Assembly (NCBI RefSeq): GCF_016859285.1
Contig: NC_053407.1
Coordinates: forward strand, 25,291,857-25,355,856
Source: Xiphias gladius
Lineage: Eukaryota; Chordata; Actinopteri; Istiophoriformes; Xiphiidae
Direction: 5' to 3'
Length of the DNA: 64,000 nucleotides
Position numbers and translations under genes: made by a program. The notes under the pieces were generated by a model. It had not been told where the DNA came from. It searched no databases and was given only the letters and a program-made list of their open reading frames with translations. Below, in pieces: positions 12,090 to 23,300 of this stretch; within the stretch, counting starts at the first letter, position 1, and every line of letters begins with the position of its first letter.

Positions 12090-14777
12090 GCCCAAGTAAT
12101 CCAAACATCAAAAAAAAGAGCGAGACTCTTGCATAAATTTAACTCGGACACTTTACGGCTTCTTATACTCTCTTTTTTTTTTTTTCAAAGCGTGCGGCAC
12201 CACATCCTGAGGTCTACGGCGACCTCTAGTGGGTAAATAGTAACTGAACACAAAACCTATTTCCCCCATTATTTAGGAAGCTTATCAGGTAAAACAAAAC
12301 TCCACAGTCTCTTAAATCACTTAAGACCCTGGCCATAAAGTAATGCAAACTTAAATGTCTTCCTTATCTCCCGTAGCATTAACGAAAATCTTCGTTTCAA
12401 CGATATTAGCCTTATAATTACAACAAACAGCATTACCCTCTATCATTCAACTTTATTAAAAACAGGGAAACAGCAGGGAACCCTATCCTAAAACATAGCT
12501 TTTAACTTTAACTTAAAGCAATATCACAGGATATGTTACCTGTCTAATGAATATCTTCACCAAACAACATTCAAATTATAATCCACTTTATCATGTTGAG
12601 ACATGGTAAACAGTCACTTTTTTCCATTTCCAATATTTGTCTGTTTTTTTTTCCACATTTTCATCTTTTCTTTAATATCCCTTCCCTCCAAAAGGCCATG
12701 AGAGAATGATTACTGCTCATAATCTTTAAGCCACTCTGGCTTCTTTCTGACACCAGCGGGTCTGTGCATGTCACCATCCAGCAGTTGTGCAGGTCTCAGC
12801 TCAGGAACTGGAACAGGCCACGGGATGATGTCCGTTGCACTTTCTGGGACCAGAGAGTGGGAGTTGCGTTCCACGGATGTCCATCCTCCAGCATATAAAC
12901 ACTTGAACCAGCTTTTCGTATCACCCTGGCCAGGTCCATGGAACTCTGACAGTTCATTATTAACATGGAGGCGCGTCCTTACTCTGACTACTCTTCCCTC
13001 TTTTATCCTTGGCACTCGTGCACATCGCCTCACGTCTGTGTAGGCTTTCGACACATTTTGTTGGGATATGATTCGATTGCGCAGCTTCGTCTCTGGCAGT
13101 GGGGTGGATGGGCTTGCTGGGCCAATGTTCACTTTTGTGCACATTTTTCTGTTGAGCATGAGTTCATATGGCAATACTCCTGTGGTACCATGTGGGGTTG
13201 CACAGTATGGGTACGTGTATGTGTGTCTTTGAAAACACACAATTCCAGTGTTCTATGGCTCCGTTTGCTTGTGGATAATACAAAGACATTTTCCTGTGTG
13301 TAGTGTCTCTCACTGCAAGGAATTCTGTGAACTCGCTTGGAGGAAGCTGTGTCCCATTATCACTAACGAATTCTGCAGGGTTACCAAACTGGGCAAACAC
13401 TGTCGACAGGAAGGTGGTGATCACTGTGGTTGTGAAGGAGAGAGTAAAGGCGACCTCCGGCCACTTTGTAATTGTCAATCAGTCTTAGCGCCTAGTGGCA
13501 GTCCCAGTTCACTGACTCCAATGGTCCAACGATGTTGATTCCCACTTCCTGCCATGGGCCTTCTGGCAGTGGGACCGACAGGAGTGGGGCAGCCCGCGTC
13601 TTGGCACTTTTATCATTCGTCTGGATTGTCACACATGCACTATTGCTCTCCTGCACACATATGTCCATACCCGGCCACCGGTATAAGTCTCGGAGCCTCT
13701 GTTTTATGTTGACGACACCCTGGTGGGTTTCATGTGCCGAGTCCACAAGCTGCTTCCTTAGGGCGACAGGGACTAGGTGTCGATGAGGGCCAATGTATTC
13801 TGTCACATCTTGAACTGACATTTTATCTCTGGTAGCAAAGTAGGGTTTGAGCACTGTAGGTAGGGACGTTGCTGTTTTAGGCCACCCCTTTTTCATCTGC
13901 CCTCTCAGGGCGTTAAGATCTGGGCATGCCTCACATGCCACAGGGAAGTCCTCCACTGAGCGATCTTTCAGTTCTGTATCCAACAGGGCTACGAGTTCGG
14001 GTTCTGTGAATGGCTCTGCATTCTCCTCTGATGGAAGGGGCAACGGGGCATGATTCTGTGCATCAGCACGATACACCACATCATATAGGAAACACAGGAG
14101 TCTCGCCGACCACCGTGCAATACGCATTCCTTCATATCCAAGGCCTTTTGTGGTTAACAGTGTGGTCAGGGCCTGGCAGTCTGTGCACCGTGTGAATCTG
14201 GTTCCCCATAAGAAAGTCCTCCACTTTTCCACCGCCCACACACAGGCTAACCCCTCTTTCTCCCCAATGGAGTACTTCCGTTCAGCAGGGGTAAGTGAAC
14301 GTGAAGCAAATGCAACTGTGTGCTCAGTTTTATCGGGGTGCATTTGTGTCAGTACGGCCCCCAGACCATAATCTGACGCGTCCGTAGACACAATGGTAGG
14401 AAGACTGGGGTCAAAGATGGACGGCAATGAGCTGTTCGCGATGCGAGTCTTGACCTTGTCAAAGCTTGACTGTGCTGCTGCTGTGAGCCCCAGAACTGAC
14501 CATAATGTGGTGATGTTGCAAGGCGCTGGAGCGTCTGTAATAGCTCTGAAGTGATCCTTGTCCGGCAGTGAACCCCGGGATGAGATAGTGTACCCACAGG
14601 TCCATAGGCTCTGTGGCCCAATCAATCCAATTGTCAAAAAAGAGCAAGACTCTTGCATGAACTTAACTCTGACCCTTTACGGCTTCTTCTTCTCTCGATT
14701 TCTTTTCCAAAACACGCGGTATGACATCATTGGGTCTACAGCGACCTCTTGTGGGAAAATAGTAACTGAATACTCAA
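12090..14777 (-). mobile_element. Broken Ty3/gypsy LTR retrotransposon
   Basis: Two direct repeats, about 12090-12251 and 14616-14777, share 'gactcttgcat', 'ctttacggcttctt', 'gcgacctct' and 'aaatagtaactgaa' in the same order. They look like parts of the two LTRs. Between them, on the minus strand, lie pol-derived frames in the order RT end, RNase H, integrase. A purine-rich tract on the minus strand (complement of 'cccttccctcc', about 12679-12689) is the likely polypurine tract, which puts the 3' LTR at about 12090-12680. gag, protease and most of RT are missing, and the 5' LTR copy directly abuts RT sequence near 14615. The element is a defective remnant inside acan intron 1. Confidence 0.75.
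12710..14615 (-). pseudogene. Ty3/gypsy pol remnant (RNase H and integrase)
   Basis: Minus-strand frames at 13492-14615, 13164-13478 and 12710-13240 carry successive pol domains. RNase H is recognisable by TDASDYGLGAVLTQ, SIGEKEGLACVWAVEKW and a TDCQAL motif. The integrase zinc-binding region has the histidine pair (SAHETHQG), but only one of its two cysteines is seen. The integrase core reads GINIVGPL where a catalytic Asp is expected, while DNGTQ and a later Glu remain. The frame is interrupted by a stop after the core start (about 13492) and shifts again near 13200. It is a non-functional relic. Confidence 0.85.
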
Positions 14778-15180
14778 CAAAAGACCTCGTTCTTGACTCA
14801 AGATTTTACACCAACTTTCAACAATCATCCAAAAAGAAATCGAAATCCATCATGGACAATGCAGAGATACCAATTTTTCCCACTGGCATTAGACCAAAAA
14901 AACAAAACAATAAAAAGGCATGTTGTATTAACTCTCACTTTTATTTTATTAAGAGGTTCCGGGATGGACTGAACGTCACCAACTGATCGTAAAAGTATAA
15001 CAGTGAGTGGCTATTCCAGGGTGGATTTCTCCATCCTGTCTATGCATACCATGCGGTATTTTGTGTTTCTGCCCAAACTGGGCCAACATTCACTCTCGGG
15101 CAGATCTTAGACAGCAGGGCAAATATTAGTCCTACTGTATCGTATGTCCTGGATCTGTGGAACTCTGAGAATGCTTGCAG

Positions 15181-15182
<2 letters not shown>

Positions 15183-15267
<85 letters not shown>
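15183..15267. repeat. (CA)n microsatellite, about 85 bp
   Basis: Uninterrupted CA tract of about 42 units. Confidence 0.97.
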
Positions 15268-15269
<2 letters not shown>

Positions 15270-15379
15270 ATTCATACAGTTTGTAGTACACACATGAATG
15301 GTTCTGCACAAAGCTATCATGCATTTATACCGCATCTATCCATATGGATATCAGCTTTTATCCATTTTATCAGCTTGAC

Positions 15380-15460
15380 AGTCATCTGTAAAGCACTTTG
15401 AATTGCACTAAACTTTATGAAAGATTTTATACGAAAAAACGTTTGATTGATTGATTGATG
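15380..15460 (+). repeat. Retroposon 3' tail
   Basis: 'tgtaaagcactttgaattgcac' (15387-15408), then 'tatgaaag' and a terminal (TTGA)n, 'ttgattgattgattgatg', resemble the tail shared by many fish LINE/SINE elements. No body is recognisable upstream. Confidence 0.55.
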
Positions 15461-16004
15461 TGTGTTTAATACAATATACATTATGGTATATTTTAATGTT
15501 GAACTTGAAGGGTCACTGCATTCCTCGTTTAGCCTTTTACCACCAGGCTGCCAACCTCAGTTGAGCCACTGCAAACACTTTGTGACTGTGAGCTTCAGGT
15601 TTATTGGTTTTAAATGTCTCTCTGTGGCCGTTTGGAATGAACTAGCAGCGGTCCGCAGCCCGTCCTGGGTCTTGTGAATGCAGCACAATGAGTGTTCAGT
15701 TGGGAGTCGCAACGGTTTCGTATGCTTGACTGTGCTGCATGTCAAAGTTGTGGAAAGTTGAGAGAAAATAAGCAATGTGGTAATCAGGGTTCGACAGATG
15801 TTGGTTTGTGATACTGAAGCTCATGTTTTTGGACTGAAGTTGCCAGCTGCTGATAATAAATTAGATTTATGATCAAATATGTCTCTTGTAACCCAAAAAG
15901 AACCAAAAAAAAGTCAAGAAAAAAAAGTTTTCTTGACAGTGGAGAAAAGCTGGCAGCATTTAGACCATAGGAGCTAAATAAATTACATTTTTCTTTAGTG
16001 GTGT

Positions 16005-16445
16005 AGTAGCAGCTCTGTGCTGCTGTACTTAGGCACAGCGGTGCTTTGAGCTAAATTCTAATGCCTACATTTAAACATGCCCACAATGCTAACATTCTGG
16101 TATAATGTTTACCATTTTGACCCTCATAGTTTAGTAATGTGCTAATTTGCGTTAAAATTAAAGCACAACCGTGGCTGATGGAACTGTAGTTAATTTTGCA
16201 TGTATTTTAGTCACAAATTAAAGTGTCGGACAAATTTAAATTTTGGCCTGATGATGCCACTAAAAGAGAAGTAAGGGGCTCACCAAAGTCATTAGGGTCC
16301 ACACTCTGGACACCATTGATATCTGTATTTAATTGCACGCCAATTCATCCAATAGTCTGGAAAATATGTCAGTGTGGACCAAAGTGGTGAACTGATAGAC
16401 CAACATCCCTAGAGCCACACAGCTTACATGTCTAAAAAAGAACAA
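16005..16445 (+). repeat. Dispersed fish repeat, copy C
   Basis: Same family and orientation as copies A and B. It begins with 'agcagctctgtg...ggcacagcggtgctttgagc', then has 'ctgatgatgccac', 'agagaagtaaggggctcacc', 'accattgatatctg', 'aattcatccaatagt' and ends with 'acatccctagagccacacag'. Confidence 0.75.
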
Positions 16446-17315
16446 AGGGAATTAAATTTCATTGCAGTTTTTTACTTATTTTTGGGCAGCATCCTGCATC
16501 ACATTCACTGTGGATGGCATGGTCGGTTTGATTTGTACACATCCTATTACATTGACAAATAGTTGTTTTTGACAGCAGCAGATAGCACTTCCCTGCATGC
16601 ACATATATAAATATACTGTATAGACGCAGACAAAGAGACAAAGACACACACTGTGCACACGGAAAGCACAGTTAGTAAGCTGGAAAAAAAGCCTCACTCC
16701 AACATTCATTTCTTCATTACTTTTTTAAAAAAAAATGGAAAGGCATTTGAGATGAACGAATCATACCTCTCCCTTTCTCTGCCTGAACTTATTTTAGCAC
16801 TTAAGACATTTCCTGTGCCCAGAGACAGAGAGGCTTTCATTCCTCAGCGAGCATGTATGGTATTTCCAAATTATACTAGAGGCTCTTGACGTCCTATTTC
16901 CACTTAAGCTAATGTGGTTGACGTAACAACCAAATGCGTTGTGTATCCTGGATTACACGGAATATTAATGTAACTGTACAGGAGTTAAAAAAAAAAAAAA
17001 ACACAGTGGAATACAGAGGTAGAGGAAATTAGAATAAATAAAACCACTCATTCATTCTGACGCTTCACTGTTCACTCATCGAGCATTTCTGGTAAAAAGA
17101 AGTTAGAAAGTTTGTATAGTTTTACACACCTTCTTTACACTCACTGTTTATACTTTGATTGCAGTAATGTTAGCCAAATTGTGATCAGTGAAAGGCTAAA
17201 TATCACTATAAACATTTACATGGCTTTCAGTACATGGCTTTAAGCTCTGCCTGTCCCTTTTGTCATTAATTATCTTGTCAGCTCAACTTGATTTCATTTG
17301 TTGTGTATTTTTCAG

Positions 17316-17394
17316 GTAACGATGACACCCTTGCTTCTGCTGTGTGTGTCCTTGCCCCTCATCTCAGCAACAATATTATTTGAAGATCTTGACG
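17316..17394 (+). CDS. acan: acan exon: signal peptide
   Basis: Acceptor tttcag before 17316; ATG at 17322 with A at -3; donor gacg|gtaagt. It encodes [16 protein letters not shown], a typical secretion signal, followed by TILFEDLD. It ends in phase 1, as do nearly all exons of this gene. Confidence 0.9.
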
Positions 17395-20300
17395 GTAAGT
17401 GCACAAAATTACATTTGTAATTTGTTGCATTTCATTATCTTAAATGGAGTCTCTCTTGAAGACAATGAAGACAATGAGAAACTAATATTAAGTTGTATCA
17501 TACTCGAATTCATCAGTAATGTCATGTTGCTTTGTGTAAGCTACTATCTGATTAAAAGTAATTAAAAATGCAACTGATGTATTGGCCAACTCTAGCTTTC
17601 TTTGCCCTTTTGTCTCTTATGTAGAGTTTTTTTTCTATCTTTTTCATCTATTTTTAATCATTTTACCAGTGTAAAATTTATTTTCCTAGATATAAGAAAT
17701 GTAATATTCCCCTGAAAAAGTTGCAAGCAGTCTAAGGTGGGATAAAGTAAGTGTCTGGAATAAATGTTTTTGGCCCATAGCCCACAGCTCACAAATCTGT
17801 GAGAGATTTTGCCAAAACATACATCTGCAACTATATATTAGGTTGTATCCTCATTAATAATTAAAAATACTCACAACTCAACCTTGAACTATCTCTTCCT
17901 CAGACTTGGATGGCACGTTCCGTGTCAGCATCCCTCTGGAGATGCCTCTCCGTCCTCTGCTGGGAGACAAGGTAGTGGTACCTTGTTACTTCCAGGACAA
18001 CACCGTCAACGACCCCGGAGCCCCAAATAACGCCCTGCTCTCCCACCGCATCAAATGGTCCTACGTCACCAAGGAGAAAGTCACCACCATCCTGGTGGCG
18101 TCAGAGGGAAAAGTTCAGGTGGAGACAGAGTATTTGGACAGAGTGACAATGGTCAACTACCCCCTGGTGGCCAATGACGCCACCTTGGAGATAACAGAAC
18201 TGAGATCCAAAGACTCTGGCACCTACCGCTGCGAGGTGATACACGGTATCGAGGATAACTACGACTCTATGGACATCCAGGTTCAGGGTATGCTAAAGAA
18301 AAATAAATAATGTTATTCAATATAGTTTTCTACAAATATACAACTAGCAAGTTGCATCACTGTTTGTCCAAACACCAAACATGCTCCTAGGAATTCAGAC
18401 TCATGCACTTAAAAGTTAACAGGATGATCTTTTTACTCCTCCAAATAAATGTAAAAACTATTACAAATCTGTTTTGCAGCAAAATCCATTGTGTTTTCTG
18501 GTCAAATCCTTGGTAACCATTTTCACCAAATTCTATATTTTCCTCAAAGAAAAGGTTCTTTATGCACACGTACAACCCAATCTGTAATATTACACAGCCG
18601 GAGCTTTCTCTAGTGACAATCAAGAAGATCTGGAGGAAATCTCTGTTAAAAAAGATAAGGATAAATAGACCTTTGACCTTTGGAAAGTCCATCCATCCAT
18701 TCAGTCGAGTGCAGATTTAAACCACCCACCTCTGTAAATAGTATTTCTGGTTGGTTTTTGGTTGGAATAAAGCAAAGAAGTAGCTGCCAAAAGCAGAGTT
18801 ATCAAAATGTTGGCAAAATGAAAGATATTTCAATACAGTTCCTCTGTCCTCTGCTCACTCTCTGTATCTCACAGGTATTGTGTTCCACTACCGAGCCATC
18901 TCCACCCGCTACACCCTGACGTTTGAGAAGGCCAAGGCAGCCTGTATCCAGAACAGTGCCACCATCGCCACACCAGCCCAGCTCCAGGCTGCCTATGACG
19001 ATGGATACCACCAGTGTGATGCTGGGTGGCTCTCTGATCAAACTGTTAGGTAGTTTTCATTCATCCAGCCATCCAACTTCTAAACTGCTTATATATTCAC
19101 TGTGGGTCACTGTGGACAGTTCCAATTATTGGAGTTGTGATTTATATTGTTTATTTATTTTAATTTTCGTTATTATTTCTGTCTTAGAGAGTTTAACCTG
19201 TTTAGTTTGTAAATTGTGAGTTGGTGTTTAGTTGGTTGGAAAGTGAATTTATGTCTCTGTTAATGGACCCTAAGAAGAATAGCCTCTGTTCTAATTAAGG
19301 TAACGGGGATCCTAATAAATGAAATGAAACATACTGACCCCTTTAGTCTTAATAATGTCCTGGCCAAAGGAATTGTGTATTGGCAACCTGATGGGACCGT
19401 CCAGTCGATGTGTTTTGGCCTTGGTGTCTTTTCTAATTCTGACATTTATAACATCAAACAAATGAATGTCTTTAACGTACCAAAAAAATTGCAATAAATA
19501 ATAGGGTAAAAAAAATTATGTTGTTGCGAACTTTTTATGTAAAGAACATCTCTCTTGATCTCTCAAGGTACCCCATCCATGAGCCCCGTGAGCGCTGCTA
19601 TGGAGACAAGGAGAACTTTCCAGGCGTGAGAACCTATGGAGTGAGAGACGTCAACGAGACCTACGACGTGTACTGTTTTGCTGAGAAGATGTCAGGTAAC
19701 ATTATCCGACAAGGGTAGTAAGGAAAACTACCTGACCCACATGAAACATCTGAAGTGTACATACAACTGTTTCCTGTGATGTAAATGTGTTTTTCTCCTT
19801 CCTCTCCCCTTGCAGGCAGGGTCTTCTACTCCATGTCTGTAGAGAAGTTTTCTTTCTATGAAGCAGGGGATCAGTGTGCCAAACTCGGCGCCCGGCTTGC
19901 TACCACCGGAGAACTTTACCTGGCCTGGAAGGCCGGCATGGATGTGTGCAATGCTGGCTGGCTGGCAGACAGGAGCGTGCGCTACCCCATTAACATCGCC
20001 AGGCCTCAGTGTGGAGGGGGGCTTCTGGGAGTGAGAACTGTCTACCTGTTCCCCAACCAGACAGGATACCCCTACCCGGACTCTCACTACGACGCTATCT
20101 GCTTCCAAGGTAAATCCTTCAGGGAGATTTTGTGATAAAACAGCTATTTAGCAATGGTTATTTTAGGGTGGGTTTCTCCTTTAAGTTTCTGAATAATGAG
20201 GCTAAAAGAAGTGTCAATCGTGCAATCTGGTTTCCTCAGCTGGTGAGTATGAAGCTGTCGTGCCTGTGAGGACCACCCCTTTCCCAGACGTCATCCGCAT

Positions 20301-23300
20301 AACACCCGCCCCTGGCGTGTACCCAGGCCTCACTCCCCTACCTGGGGGTGAAGAGATCAGGGGTGGAGAAGTGGACACCCTCTCCCCGCTGCCCGTCCCA
20401 CCCAGTGTGACGGACACATACACTAAAGTGACTCCTGTTGTACATGAGCCTGGACTCGATCTGACAGGCATAGATGCTGCCATGGGTCCCACAGGTAATT
20501 CCTTGGCCAATAACAACATCTTTTGGAATATATTTGTTTCTTTAATTTGTAAAAATACATTTTAGAACAAGAACAACTGGCTCTGCCATTACAGTAGCTA
20601 GCTCCTTTTGCAGGTTAGTCACCTTGGCATTTTTGCAACTTCCTCCCTTTTTTGGGATACTACAGACCTCAAAGGAATCTGTGTCATTACAATATAGATA
20701 AAAGGCTGCTGCAAATTTTTACCTAATTTAAAACAATTTTGGAATGAGACAACCATGTTGACCCGTTCCAGTTAGCAATTTGGAGATGGCCACTGAAATA
20801 AAAAAAAAAAAAAAGTGTCATTGAGTTGAACTTGATGGAATGCTACCACTTCCACAAAATCCTCGCATGCATGCCCGCTGCTCGTTTATAGGCCTCTTCG
20901 TCATTGCTGTCATTGGCTAACCTGACGTTGCATAACCACAGGGCAGCCAATGAATGACTTATAAACGTTCAACCTATGAATAAATGAACACAATCTGCAT
21001 CAGGAAAGATGCATTACGAGGAAATAAAAATAAGACTGAGCCAAGTGGGCTTAGCTGGCAGAAAGATAAATTACTGTATGACAAAACGAGACAACACTTT
21101 CTTCCTTGCGTCCTTCTTTTTTTCTAGGTGTGGTGTTCCACTACCGACCCATCACTGGTCGGTACACTCTGACCTTCCTGGAGGCTCAGCAGGCCTGCCA
21201 GAGTATTGGGGCGGTCATTGCGAGCCCCCAGCAGCTGCAGGCAGCCTTTGAGAAAGGCCTGCACCAATGCGACGCCGGCTGGCTCCGTGACCAGACTGTC
21301 AGGTGAGTCAGAAGACTGTGTAGGATAGACTGATCTATCAATCTAAACAAAGTGTAGAAAAATGCAGGGAATAATATCAAGGAAACTTGTGGGAAATAGG
21401 TTATTTTGCATATTAAAGCTAATTCCTGAAGGGATATACAGCAAAACAAAGCCTTAATATGCCGTAATATCATCCTCTTTCGTGATCAGGTATCCAATCG
21501 TGTCACCCAGAGATAACTGTGCAGGTAATCTGCCACACCTTCCAGGAGTCAGGTCCTATGGCTTGAGGCCAGCCAGTGAACTTTACGATGTGTTTTGTTA
21601 TGTGGAACATCTGCAAGGTGAGCAGCATGAACCCCCTCAAAAAACCTAGAGCAAACAAATTACTAGAATTTATATTTACTGTCAACTTATATTTCAAGTG
21701 AATGTATGACCCGTTTGGGCTCTGAATGTTGTTGAATGCTCGGTCTCGCAGGTGAGGTCTTCTTCACCAGTGACTATGACAGTTTCTCCTATGAGGAGGC
21801 TGTGCAGCACTGCCAGAAACTGAACACCACCCTGGCCACCACCGGGCAGCTGTACGCCGCCTGGAACCAAGGGTTTGACAAGTGCCGTCCAGGCTGGCTG
21901 TTGGACCGCAGTGTCCGCTACCCCATCACCACCCCCAGGTCCCACTGTGGAGGCGGCCAGGTGGGGGTTCACATCATCTACGCCTACCCCAACCAGACAG
22001 GATTCCCTGATGAGCACTCACGCTATGACGCATACTGTTTCAAAGGTATGAAAAAGGATTCATTTATATTCAAGATAAAAAATAAACTCACCTAAATATC
22101 AAAGCGATATAGAGAGGAGTTAATGACTTCATGTTACGTGATTTCTGGCCATCGAAGTTAGAAGAGATTGTGAGGGCCGCCGCTATGCTAATGGATGGCT
22201 ATAAAAACATGCACACTGGCTGGGACGTAACCAGAGACAGTTTCTGAAGCAGCATCTCACTAAGTCACTTAACTACCCAGCTACAACCTCATGCTTTCAA
22301 AAAGCTACAATGCAAGCAGATGTTACACATGTACAACAAACACTCGCCAACACTCATTTAATTCAGGATAAAAATTTGATACTGTGTTGCAGTGATTCTC
22401 AACCTGGGATACATCTGCAGTTGCTAGGGGGTATGTGGAGAAGATTGAAGACCAGCTCTACTAATTTAAAAAAAAAAGAGAAATTACAATTTGATTAAAA
22501 CATATATCCATGTATTGAGTTGGCTCTAACACCTGAACATCACGAAAACTACTTAGCAAGCGGGCGGCGGTGTCTAAACAGGCAGCTAAAAGCAATGGAT
22601 CCGCCACTACGAGTAGTACAATTGCAGACTTGGCCAAATAACTTAAATATTCAATTGTGTGAAAAAATAATTTTCGCAGTATCCACTTTTAGTGTTAAAT
22701 AACTTCAGTTTAAGTTCAAATCAATTTAAATGAACACGTTTGGAACATGAAAGTTGGAGATGATGAAGGGGTGGTTGAGGTCATCTGACAGCAACCACTG
22801 CTGTACTTTAGTTTATAATCCAGTTTTCAAGGTGATATGATGATATGCATTGTTATAGTATTGATATTAGTATAATGTTATTAGCAGCTGCAGCTTTAGT
22901 ACTGGCATATTACTATATACAGTATATGTTGGCTTCCCAGTGCTCCTAATGTTGAGTATGGCTTGACTAATCTGTTATTTCATTTTGTCATTTTTTTTTT
23001 TTTTTCAGCCGAAGTTCCAGCTGTCGACACTGAAACTGAGACTTTCGTAAATCTGACAATAGAGACTGTGGACGTTATCAACAAGACAACAGTCACAGTC
23101 GATCACTTTGCTCCCACTGGTAAGAGAAACGCATAAAAACCTGTTCTGTTAAGTTCTCGTTATTAGTTTGGTTTTACAGCTGTAGTATTTGTCAAAACAC
23201 AAGGTTCTAAATATTACTGTGAAATGGACAAGGTAGTTTGTCTTTTAATGTTGTCATTGATATCTCTCTGCATCATTGTGAACATGGCAGTTTCCCAATC

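Larger units (their letters stand above)
8879..17315 (+). other. acan: Putative acan intron 1
   Basis: An 8.4 kb stretch between the candidate 5' UTR exon and the signal-peptide exon. No coding exon of acan was found in it. It contains a GT microsatellite, a GC-rich stretch at about 11 kb, a broken gypsy retroelement, a CA microsatellite and one copy of the dispersed repeat. A degraded repeat at about 9660-10000 begins 'gatcagtggtttgtgacg' and ends near 'tgtcggggtccaacgctgatgtagacc'. Confidence 0.45.
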
